Shown here piece after piece: positions 50,701 through 59,040 of a DNA stretch of 64,000 nt (positions within the stretch are counted from its first letter, which is position 1; every line of letters starts with the position of its first letter). The DNA comes from Cucumis sativus (taxonomy: Eukaryota > Streptophyta > Magnoliopsida > Cucurbitales > Cucurbitaceae). The translations under genes were made by a program, and so were the position numbers. The stretch covers positions 3,224,001 to 3,288,000 of the forward strand of contig NC_026658.2 in assembly GCF_000004075.3 (NCBI RefSeq), written 5' to 3'. The notes beneath the pieces are model-generated. The model searched no databases, was not told where the DNA came from, and saw only the letters and a list, made by a program, of their open reading frames with translations.

Positions 50701-53700
50701 ACTAACAATAATTTAGACTGAAAGGACTGTATAAATGGCTTAAACAGAGGCGGTACTCTGGTTTACTTTATTTATATATAAAGCCAAATGATCCAGATTC
50801 ACAAGATGAAAAGAAATAACAAGAAACAACAAGGAAAAATGCAGAAAAGATCATACCAGCCTCTTGGTTTTAAGAGACCCTGGTGGCTGCTGTAGCCCTA
50901 CCTCCTAAAAGTTAAAAATACCCTAGCTACTCCAACCTAATAATCCTATTTATAGACTCACATATTCCTCAGCCCAGTGGGCCCTACCACTCAGAACGTC
51001 CTTCCAATCATTTCTCCATAATAATTCCCTGTGCAGTTACTTTTCTACCCTTCCTCCTATAAGTATGGATAATTGGGGGTCTTACAATCTCACCCAATCC
51101 TATTTCACTCACCAGATCCCCAAGTTCATCCCTACCCAGTCTTTCAATTTATAGCCACTCCTACTAATTACTTCCCAAACTAATTACTAATATACCTATA
51201 TAATATCCCTAATTTCATTCCTAACATTATCGACCCCTGACAAACATATATCGTCCTCAAGGTGTGGGTTGTCTAGAAACCATTGAATTGCAAGCACTAA
51301 ACAAAATACTCACTCCCAAATCCAATTTGAACATTAAAATACCAGCAAACCCGCTACTAAAAAATATCCAGCCCTTGTTCTTTTCCACTGGGCCAAGCCC
51401 ACATTCTTGCAATCCCAGCTTAAGTGATGGCACACCCATTTGCCCTAAATGTTTTCCCCTTTTCGACTACATCTTCCTCGTTTGATTTCCTCTTCCACCA
51501 CCAAGATTCCTTTGGCCTTTGACATCAACAATCTTGTAACAACCATTGACCTCAACCTCAGTCACTAACTCAATATTCTCCGCACAATTTTGTCTTCCTT
51601 TCAGTGTTTGATTTAAATCCTTGATCTCCCTCTATACCTCCAACAAATTCTTAACCACATGATTGAGCATATCTCGATCCAAATCCATAGCCAGAATGGA
51701 TGCTCTCAAGATAAACATGCTCCAATGCCAATTTGTTAGGTATCCAAATACAGAAAATACACAATAACATTAAGAAACTACAATAAAGTAATTTGAGTTA
51801 CTTGAACCCTCCCTCTTGAGATCTCCCCCAAGCTCTAATTCAATCATCAAATACCTAAGTTTATCCCCACCCACTCTCTCTACTGATAACCAACTCTCTC
51901 TAATCATAACCGATCTCCTTGACAACTTTCCTAACTAATTACTAATCCTTAATTGCATTCCTAACACCTAGGGATGAGGTCCACCCCCGGGATTGGGATA
52001 CTCTCCTATAATCTAGTCTAACATTGCGAAAACTACTTTATGGAATTATTTCCTCAATGAGTCTTGCGAATCCAAGCATCTTTTCATAATTTCCTAAGCC
52101 CACGATTCCTCCCTCAAGGGAAAATGGTGTTCTCTACCAAAAAATTCGAATTTATTTTGTAAATACGTATGCTCTACAAAAGCTAACATAGTAATTTCAA
52201 GGAATCTCTTTCCCATTCATACTTGTGCAGTTAACACAAAATAACTGTAGTTTAACTCAAGCTTGGGAGCAGCCACCCTGGTATACTCTTACTCCCTTCA
52301 ATGGAGTCAAATACATGATAATTCTGTAGGTGTATAAAGGTTCCTTAAAATAAACAGAGTAATCTTACAATGAAGTAAAAAACTTAACTAAGCTATAAAT
52401 AACAACACACACTAATATACATGCAATATCGATATTATATTCATACAAGTTTTACTCATGATGATTTTATCTAAATCACCAGTTTATAGGGCCAACATAC
52501 TTTGTTTCTCTCAACATCCATCATAGTCAAAGATAATGACATAAATATAAAATCCAAACATTTGAAATTATCTAATATTCAAAAGAACGTCGACCACTTT
52601 CCAGGAGTAAGAAAATGGAATCCTTCACGATCAAAACTCATACAAGAACATGGTGTCACTGTCCGAAAAATAGATAAATAAAGAGACTACAATACTACAT
52701 GAGAGAGGCAAAGAAGCAAAGAAACAAAAATTTCGGGACTTTACCTTGTAAGATTTCTTAAACCGGTCTCCAACAGCATCTAAAACTACCTCTTCTGTCC
52801 CTTCAGCAGTGGCCTTTTCAATAATGTTGTGCCTTTTCTTCTGCAAAAACTTGATTAGAGCCATGAGAGTATTATGGTTCATTTTTTTTGACTCCAGTGA
52901 TGTGTTCTCATCAGATTCCAGCTGGTGTAGAGGCGACTCCATGTCATCTGAAAAACCTGAAGAAGCTCTTGAAAGATGAGGATCATCCAAATCCACCAAT
53001 TTCTCTGTTTCAGTAACCAAAGTTGTCTTTGGAAGGACAATTGAAGGATAAATGGGAAGCACGTAGGTTATATCCACTTGAGATGCCAAAAAATGTTCCA
53101 TTGCCTCCTCATAGCTCCCATTATCAAAAAGATAATGAGCATATCTGAAATATAAAGACAAAACATATTTTGAAATAGTTTCTAACAGAAGTTGTTGAAA
53201 AGAACATAAAGGTCTTGCAAAATTCTCCTAGAAGTACTTAAATATTAACTGTGATCAGCCAGTGCAATATGTTCCAAAGATCTTCACTGTGAGCAAATGC
53301 AGGGAGGAGGATGGCTGCAGGCTGCTGCAGGTTTGAATGACAAAGGAAGATGATTTATGATCTTCACCCTAACCACAAAAGAAGAATTGGAAGATGGAGT
53401 TCACAAGGGGTCCAGCATCTTCTTCTACCAATAGTAAGGTATCCACACCTAACTGCCACAACAATGTCTCTTGAAGTTGAAGGTAATTGACTGAGGCTAG
53501 TTGGAAAGTTGGAAACAAGAAAACCCTAAACAGACTAAATTCTCTTGAAGTTGAAGCTACTTGCCCAGGAAACTTGTGAGATATTTAATCCTATATAAAC
53601 GGCACCATGGCTTGAAGCCTTGAATGTACTCTCTAAACCCTATTTTTATTTATATTGATCCTTGATGACCGTTAGGTCAATCCGTGACAATTCAAAATTC

Positions 53701-56700
53701 CCCTGAACTATAGCAGTAATGGGTGTACTTCGAGAAATTTGGTTAGGTCGAAATCAGAGAAGTTTTAATGTTAAATATAGAGAATTCAGAATTGCGATTG
53801 AGAGAACATTGCAGAAACTTGCATACTCTGTCTATAAGTGGTGACTGTGATTCTTTGTTGATTTCGGTTTGTATCAATTTGAGCTCCTATAAGCTCGTGG
53901 AAAAAAAAAGTGGACTTTTTGGGGAGATAAAACTAGGCTGTTTCTACTTTTCATACCTGGACTAAATTATATGACTTCCTATTTCTTTTTAATAATTAAA
54001 TGGATACTAAGTAATGATTAACAAACAATGCTTTCACTGCAAAATTGGAAAGAAGAAAAACCACAGCCACATGAGTAGGTTTCATGGTATGAAAACCCAC
54101 CTGATATGGATTGAACTCTCCTTTGCAGATCGAAGGCTTGAATCTTCAGGTGGAAGCAACTTGCACAGAGCCAACGCTTCCTCAAAGTTACCAGATGCTG
54201 TTAATTGAACTATCTGCAACCCGAAAAAGGTTTCTTACATGTATGTGACATTGTAGTATGTTTGTGCTGTTTCAAGATTTTGGACCATATAACCAAAGAA
54301 TCCTTCAAATTTATTTAATAACACATGATAGATGGAATTGGAAGTACCAAAAATACTGAAACTACTACATTCGTACTCAAATCATAAAACAATCTAATTT
54401 TGTAAATATTTCCCTTTTGACAATCAACAATGTGAACTAAGACAACCCAAACTACAACCACCCACAATTAACACTCTTGTAAATGGGCTGAAAATCACCT
54501 GTGCACCAAGAGGAACAGGAAAGAGGCCATAAGCAGAATTGTCTAATCCAACAACCAGAGCATGCTTTACTGTCAATAAGATGCCGGCCATTTCGAAGGA
54601 CAATGGTTTGTATCAATGCATATGGAGACCGGAGAGACCGAATCTGCAAATTTAAATGATGGAAGTATGTGTATTTCAACGATGAATTGTTTTAAATTGC
54701 TTACAATGGATCGAGAATACCTCAACATATCTTGGCAACAAAGCAACTGCATAAGGATTTTGTATGACAACGACAGAAGGAGCCTCCGACCAACAAATCC
54801 GGCCTTCTTGAAGCAGTTTCCCATTTTGGTCCACGAAAACACCAATGTTATCCTAAAAGTGAGACATAAGGTGTCCATTACTGATACATCAAAGAGAATG
54901 AGTACTACTGGTATTCAATATTGTTTTGTCGTTGGAAAGAAAGAAATAGTAGGGTGTTTGAATACAAGTGCTCCTTTTTCAATCCTGTTTTTGGTGCAAC
55001 ACCTCTTGGTGATGAGAAAATTACACAGTAGTTTTTTGTCATTATAAAATTTTGATGATTATTAACCATTGGAAGGCTCTCCTTGTCTAACTCTTTGGAA
55101 GGGGTAATCTCAACCCCTTGCCCCTAGGTTTTTCGTTGTTGGTGCTTTTGATGAATGTAAACACCATTGTTTCTTATCCCAAAAACATTAATGATAATAA
55201 AGCAAAAATTTGTCATACTATGTTGCCTGTTGTTTTTGTTTCCAAAATGTAGCATAAACAAATTTTGGAAAATGAGCCAACTGCCAGTCTAGAATTAAGA
55301 TACCAGCAAACAAGTCCAGCTGTCTACTACATAAAGTGCCTAGTCATGCATGAATAATCTCATATACAACTATCATTTGGTACAGCGCTGTAGTATACCT
55401 ATTATGACATCCAAATTCTAAAACTTTCACTAATCTCCACTATCTCTCATTCTATGGTTTAAACGCTGACTTATTGTAGGAGTTTTCTGTAATCTTACTT
55501 GATTTGGGTTGAGCCTCCTCACCCCTTTGCAATTTCATATGTTCGGTGAAATCCCTTTACTACAAAAGAATGTACTTTTGGCCCATATCAGTTCCATTCA
55601 CAAATGCACCTCCACTGACGCTTATACAGTCATTATGACATTACACATAATTTTTTATCGTCTCCTCTTCTCTTCCACATGTTAGCAAAGCTCACCCTCG
55701 GCATACTAACTAAACCAAGGAGTTCAAAAAATAAAATTTATTTTAGTAAATGCAAACAATGAAGTAACACTACCTACACTTAGTATGTGAGGGGCTGACA
55801 TGGCAAAATATCGTTAGGGAGTAAGAGAAACCCATAATTCAAGTGATTTTTTAAGTTAAGAGTATCAACTTCACAACCATACTACTAAGAGGGTATGGAT
55901 GTCCATGTTTCATCACTTTTTCTGTAAGCAAAACAAAAGATAATTTTTCCAAAAAAAGCAACAGCCTAGTGGCGGGGATGGTTCACGTTTCATTCCTTAA
56001 AACTGATTCTTTATATTCCATAGTTACCAATGATTTAATTCTATGTTCTACGTTAGAATGAAACTCTTTGTTCTTTTTCAAAGCAAACACCTGAGCAGAA
56101 TAATGTAAAGAGAAAATTAGATGATGGATACATACCTTTCCAAGAAGAAGTTCTCCAGAAGGTAAGGAGACTACCAAAGGCGGGGCTAGCCTCCCAGAAG
56201 GAAATACATCAGTCAATGCGCCACTGGTAGCATTTAATATCACGTATTCTCTTTTAATTCCCAAACATATATTTTCTCCACACCAAGACATTGACTTCAC
56301 TGTGTCAGGGACGCCAAACTCCTTTACCTCCACGAATCCTCGTCCCCCTACAATGCCAAAAACATCTTAAATTCCTTGCCGCAGATTATAATATATCTCT
56401 AAGATGGGTAACATTTATACTAAAATTCTTTGCAAATGTTCCTTCAAATTGCCGAGTGACTGAACAAGATTAAAAGAGCAAGAATTTAGACTCCATAACT
56501 AGATACTGATTCAGGTTAAATCTATTCCACGAAATAGAATCCAAGCTAAGCTAAACTATTTCTAAACCAAATCAAATTCAAATTCGAAGTATACGAACTG
56601 ACTGGGAGAAAAAAAAAATTTGAGTGGATAGATAGTTACCGTCATGTCTGAAAATACAGACCCTCTTTTGCCTAGCGAAGCACAAGAAGCCTCGGCGATC

Positions 56701-57081
56701 ATCCCAGGAATAGGCATTAGCACCCTTGGCCTTGGTAATTACAGCGAGAGTCTCCAAATTGGGAAGTTTGTGAAATGCGATTGATTCAGAGAGAGTCAAA
56801 AGGAGCTCCCTCGAATCAATGACCTCCATTGACACCAGAGATCGCCGGGAGAACCCGGACACGTTCTTCTCCAGTACATATTGTTCCTGTTGCAGCTCCG
56901 TCGACCTGGAGTGGAAATCAGAGGCGGAAGAGCGGTCGGAAGCGGAGGAATTCGGGGAGTAAATACGAAGGGATCCATCGGAGCAACCAATGAAAAGCTT
57001 GGAGCCATAAGATTCAATGGATTCGATTTTGGAAGGATTATCCTTGAGTAGCTCGAAGGAATCGTAAGCACTGTGCACCAT
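41800..57081 (-). CDS. VPS39: VPS39, HOPS/CORVET-type vacuolar tethering subunit, with indels
   Basis: Plant homologue of VPS39/VAM6, a tethering subunit that binds Rab7-type GTPase and the class C core for fusion of late endosomes with the vacuole. Twelve exons: 57081-56640, 56347-56136, 54852-54721, 54643-54499, 54213-54101, 53144-52745, 44985-44659, 44404-44183, 43962-43720, 43557-43100, 42690-42592, 42003-41800, giving about 998 residues. The N-terminal citron-homology region covers exons 1-4 (starts MVHSAYDSFELLKD). Helical clathrin-repeat-like region follows (GAREMAAILDTALLQALL, ESCPTQTIDLFLSGNI, GKMNQHELALSLYVHK). The C-terminus has the zinc-binding Vps39 domain (CSLCKKKIGTSV.. HFVCF). 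Exon 4 has one extra base (near 54565; 145 bp between phase-0 ends) and exon 10 has three frame changes (43417-43422, 43330-43331, 43168-43173). Elsewhere the frame is clean. Intron 6 (44986-52744) carries nested retroelements in the same orientation. Confidence 0.93.
44986..45644 (-). other. VPS39 intron 6, part downstream of the retroelements
   Basis: About 660 bp of non-repetitive-looking intron between the LTR remnant and exon 7. Its small open frames on both strands (45282-45510) match no family I know. Slightly richer in GC than other introns here, so an old unrecognised insertion is possible. Confidence 0.55.
45742..46136 (-). repeat. 3' LTR of the Reina-like element
   Basis: 395 bp, read as identical to 50692-51086. 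On the minus strand it begins TGTAAGACCCCC and ends ATCCTAACA. A TATA-like ATATATAAATAAAG tract (about 45816-45830) lies near its downstream end. The polyprotein frame ends 79 bases inside it. Confidence 0.95.
46058..50662 (-). CDS. Gag-Pol polyprotein of the Reina-like retrotransposon
   Basis: A single uninterrupted frame of 1,534 codons; a second Met (MAQRQIED) follows five residues after the first, at 50647. In order: Gag; a zinc knuckle near residue 317 (CFKCNERYSPGHRC); aspartic protease with IDSGATHNFI near 405; reverse transcriptase with the VFFDD catalytic motif near 753; RNase H (ETDASGIALGAVL) near 900; integrase with an HHCC zinc region (HDSILGGHSGF..CEVCQ) near 1090 and the first catalytic Asp near 1157 (DWSMDFIEGLPK); and a C-terminal chromodomain-like segment near 1457 (LVKWKELPENEATWE). 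All known catalytic blocks are visible, so the element may be competent. The last 26 codons lie inside the 3' LTR. Antisense frames across this region are shadows. Confidence 0.96.
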   Translation of the reverse strand: MVTRLMAQRQIEDRVDGTEKEIMGLKEMLLEMKKAMERMAEDLRENHSYKRREESGTSDGSVMKLKGKAEETDVHNEGNLTMGDRSKYKKLEMPMFLGENPESWVYRAEHFFEINNLPETEKVKVAVVSFGQDEVDWYRWSHNRRKVESWEDLKERMFDFFKDTGQKSLVARLIRIEQDGSYNDYVKKFVNYSAPLPHMTESVLRDAFLTGLEPNLQAEVVSRNPLTLEECMREAQLVNDRNLALQWSKAEGGGRNYKKGEGSTNKGPEGGEKGITRKTEFPLKQVTIPIKGNYQKSEPPVKRLSDAEFRARLDKGLCFKCNERYSPGHRCKMKDKRELMLFIMNEEESLEDEDRTEETNEEVLELNQLTLEEGTEIELKAIHGLTSKGTMKIKGEIKGKEVLILIDSGATHNFIHNKIVEEVGLELENHTPFGVTIGDGTRCQGRGVCNRLELKLKEITIVADFLAIELGSVDVILGMQWLNTTGTMKIHWPSLTMTFRMGKKQFILKGDPSLIRAECSLKTIEKTWEEDDQGFLLEMQNYEAEEDGELDEVQRVKGDEEESPMIQVLLQQYTDLFEEPKGLPPKRECDHRILLVTGQKPINVRPYKYGHTQKEEIEKLISEMLQVGIIRPSHSPYSSPVLLVRKKDGGWRFCVDYRKLNQVTISDKFPIPVIEELLDELHGATVFSKLDLKSGYHQIRMKEEDVEKTAFRTHEGHYEFLVMPFGLTNAPATFQSLMNLVFKPFLRRCVLVFFDDILIYSTNLTEHEKHLAMVFAVMRDNQLVANKKKCVIAHSQIQYLGHLISSRGVEADGDKIKDMVNWPQPKDVTGLRGFLGLTGYYRRFVKGYGEMAEPLTKLLQKNSFLWGEEATEAFDKLKLAMTTLPVLALPDWNLPFIIETDASGIALGAVLSQNGHPIAFFSQKLSNRAKTKSIYERELMAVVLSVQKWRHYLLGRKFTIISDQRALKFLLEQREVQPQFQKWLTKLLGYDFEILYQPGLQNKAADALSRIEQPVEMKNMSTTGIVNMEVVEKEVELDEELKAIIEELKQNPDEPSKFQWVNGNLWYKKRIVLSKESTLIPTLLHTFHDSILGGHSGFLRTYKRMCGELYWKGMKADVKKYVQECEVCQRNKLEATKPAGVLQPIPIPERILEDWSMDFIEGLPKAGGMNVIMVIVDRLSKYSYFITMRHPFNARQVAEVFIDRVVSRHGIPKSIISDRDKIFISNFWKEIFASMGTLLKRSTAFHPQTDGQTERVNRCVETYLRCFCNEQPTKWNKFIPWAELWYNTTFHASSRSNPFQIVYGRSPPPLLSYGNHKTPHNEVELMLKERDLALIALKENLNVAQNRMKKMADSKRRELKFKVGDEVYLKLRPYRQHSLARKRSEKLAPKFYGPYRIIEEIGEVAYRLQLPPEASIHDVFHISQLKLKLGKTHVVQIQQPVLTEEFELQLQPETVLGIRWNKDLGANEWLVKWKELPENEATWEAVYQMNQQFPTFHLEDKVNLEPRGIVRPPIIHTYRRKGRKVTAQGIIMEK
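46137..46148 (-). other. Polypurine tract of the Reina-like element
   Basis: ACCGAGGGGTAT on the minus strand directly before the 3' LTR; purine-rich, in the position where plus-strand DNA synthesis is primed. Confidence 0.8.
50676..50689 (-). other. Primer binding site (initiator methionine tRNA)
   Basis: TGGTATCAGAGCCC on the minus strand, two bases after the 5' LTR. It complements the 3' end of plant initiator methionine tRNA, the usual primer of Ty3/gypsy chromoviruses. Confidence 0.92.
50692..51086 (-). repeat. 5' LTR of the Reina-like element
   Basis: 395 bp, the promoter-side LTR in minus orientation, followed within two bases by the tRNA primer site. Confidence 0.95.
51227..51733 (-). 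other. Internal remnant of the old LTR element
   Basis: 507 bp between the old LTRs. On the minus strand, after a degenerate tRNA-primer-like site (about 51720-51733), a broken frame resembles a Gag N-terminus (LEVWREIKDLNQTL-like). Near the other end NPHLEDDICLSG resembles the polyprotein C-terminus. Everything between (protease to integrase) is gone. Confidence 0.65.
51734..51966 (-). repeat. 5' LTR of the old element (minus orientation)
   Basis: Bounded by TGTTAGG and CCTAACA. It aligns along its length with the split copy at about 45645-45741 plus 51092-51226. Confidence 0.8.
51967..52744 (-). other. VPS39 intron 6, part upstream of the retroelements
   Basis: About 780 bp between exon 6 and the old LTR. 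No gene or repeat recognised. The donor site is at 52744, after AAG at the end of exon 6. Confidence 0.6.
53145..54100 (-). other. VPS39 intron 5
   Basis: A 956-bp intron. Part of it (about 53290-53700) is less AT-rich. It has CTCTTGAAGTTGAAG twice (about 53468 and 53552) and a TATA-like CCTATATAAACGGC at about 53592, so an eroded LTR or other insertion is possible, but no ends are visible. Confidence 0.5.
54853..56135 (-). other. VPS39 intron 2
   Basis: A 1,283-bp intron between the exons for the N-terminal domain. The frames at 54616-55047 and 55983-56333 run partly over exons. I see no transposon ends or RNA gene. Confidence 0.6.
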
Positions 57082-59040
57082 TTCGTCTTCTCAATTAGAA
57101 CATCTTCGATTGTTGAAAGATCAAATACATCTGACTTCATTTTCTATTGCGACAATTGCCCCTTTTCAAATAAAGGAGTTGAACCCTACTCAGTCAGCCT
57201 CGTTATTTTAGTTTATATTTTACTTAATTGGTCACTCCTAATCTCATAAAGTTATTACCTATTTGGAGTTGGTTGTTGCTACACTGATGTAAAAGTTGAA
57301 GGGAATTTGATCTTTTTTACTCACAAAAAAATGTTTGTTTTTTAAATTCGCTTTTTAAGTTCAACATTTTAGGGAAGGAATTGTGAGGTGAATGTACAAG
57401 TTTACCTTTTACATGCATTTAAACATCATCGTTATTTCATCTTTCCGATAGTATAAGGTTATCTTGTTTTCTTCTTGTGGTTAAATTAGTTTTTCTATTC
57501 ACTGTACAACATCTATTTTCTCACTTACTTCCCATTTTAAGGCTCATCAATCTCTTAAGAATCTTCATTCGTGTTCATTAAACTTTGTTAGCTTCCATTT
57601 GTGTTTAACTTTGATTCAACTTTGACTAAATTTATGAGACAATTGTATTTGTGTCATTTGTCTCGTTACGTTTACTTAGTTTATTTCACGAATAAAATCA
57701 TTGTTCCCACATTGAATCATATATTAGTAACCTTCATTTAAAAAAAGAATCCTTTATTTTTTATTTTTGCCAAAACTTTGACAACTTATTAATAATTATA
57801 TGAGAAGCACGAGGATTTTATAGGTTATTGGAACTCTCAACAACTTTCCATAAGTAATAGAATTTTGGTCATAAAGTATAGCTCTTTTTATGTTATGTTA
57901 TTGAACTATCGAAAGGAAGAAATTGTTCGTTTTAAGTTGGGACCATTCAAAAACCAATAATTTCTCTAACTTTGGACGTTGAAGTATGATTTTTTGTAGG
58001 TAAACAGAATGTAAAATCCAAGTTCAAAATTTATAACTCAAGATACATGTCTCAAGGGTTGAGTTATCAGTTAAGTAGGTAACTGAATAAGCGTTAGCAA
58101 ATTTGTACTTTCATTATGTGAGTCATTTCACTTGGAAGTTTGAAAAGATGTTAAAAAATATATTTAAAATTCAAGATTACTTTTTATTTTTTAGATAAAT
58201 ATAGAAAGTTCTCTAAAAATTAAGGTCCCATGTTGTAACTATATTATTATTATTATTTCATTTGTTTGAATTAAACTTTGTTTGTATTTTTATCACGTGA
58301 GTTAAATTAGTTTTCAAACACTTAATTTTTTTTAGTTTTTATCCAGCTTCATTTGAAATATTAATAAGAAGTAGATGATAAACTAAGAAATTTAAAACAA
58401 GACACGTGTTTATCAACTTATATTTTAAAAAACTAAAGTATATATATCAACAACTACCAAATCATGGCTAAATATTTGTATTATTTTATCAACCTTGTAT
58501 AAATATATAAAAAAAATATAACAACAAAATATTAAAACAAGCTCATATCAATTATAGCTTACATGAAATTCTACTCTAGAACTTAAAGGTCCGATGTACA
58601 GTTTAGTATTATCAATAATACATCATTAAATTAATTAAATATATAATCACTTCAAATACAAATAAACGAGAGTAATTAAACTATTAGAATTTAACCAATT
58701 AGGAATGTATTAGATGAAATTTATTAAGTTTAAAAGTATATATTTACATTTAATAAAACTTTTATAATAGGTTACAAAATATATTGTGATTGATATTTTA
58801 TATCAAAATAAACATATTTTTACAAGAGATTACAAGAAAACAATTAATTTACACCAAAGGGTTTTATATATATATATATTTTAGAATTTTCGAGGATGAT
58901 TTTTGTTTTTTCACTTCAACTAGAATATCAAATTTTCTATATTTTAAAATATTTCATTTCAATAATTTATTTATTTATACATTGAAGAAAAAAAGCGCGA
59001 CTTGTACGATTTCTACTTTATCTCCCTCCTTTTATTTATT
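57082..59040. promoter_or_regulatory. Shared upstream region of divergent VPS39 and RTF1 genes
   Basis: About 2 kb between the VPS39 ATG (minus) and the likely RTF1 leader (plus). It is AT-rich. A TATATATATATA tract at 58867-58879 lies about 170 bp before the CT-rich RTF1 leader. It should hold both promoters. Long enough that the two need not share elements. Confidence 0.45.

Larger units (their letters stand above)
45742..51086 (-). mobile_element. Intact Reina-like Ty3/gypsy chromovirus LTR retrotransposon
   Basis: A 5,345-bp element with two 395-bp LTRs (45742-46136 and 50692-51086) that I read as identical at every base. They start TG and end CA and are flanked by the 5-bp target duplication ATCTC (45737-45741, 51087-51091). 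On the minus strand a primer site TGGTATCAGAGCCC (50676-50689) complementary to initiator methionine tRNA follows the 5' LTR. A purine tract (ACCGAGGGGTAT) precedes the 3' LTR. One open polyprotein frame fills the inside. The size, short LTRs, chromodomain-like C-terminus and RT sequence (HEGHYEFLVMPFGLTNAP) fit the Reina clade of plant chromoviruses. It lies in VPS39 intron 6, same strand as the gene, inside an LTR of an older element. Identical LTRs mean a recent insertion. Confidence 0.96.
45645..51966 (-). mobile_element. Old short LTR element (TRIM-like or deletion derivative), split by a later insertion
   Basis: Its two LTRs are 51734-51966 (233 bp, TGTTAGG..CCTAACA) and a copy cut in two, about 45645-45741 plus 51092-51226 (232 bp when the insertion and one target copy are removed). 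Shared stretches include GAAGAAACTGCAATA versus TAAGAAACTACAATA, GAGATCTC, and CTAACTAATTACTAAT. The internal region, 51227-51733, is only about 507 bp. On the minus strand, a degenerate methionine-tRNA-like primer site (TTGGCATTGGAGC) follows the 5' LTR, then gag-like remnants. A fragment like the C-terminus of the Reina polyprotein (NPHLED) and a purine tract (AGGGGTCGA) precede the 3' LTR. It is thus a deletion derivative of a related family. No clear target duplication remains, in keeping with age. Confidence 0.8.

Noticed and set aside
53510..53650. AAACCCTA-like motifs as telomere-type repeats
   Set aside because: Only two isolated single units occur, with no tandem array.
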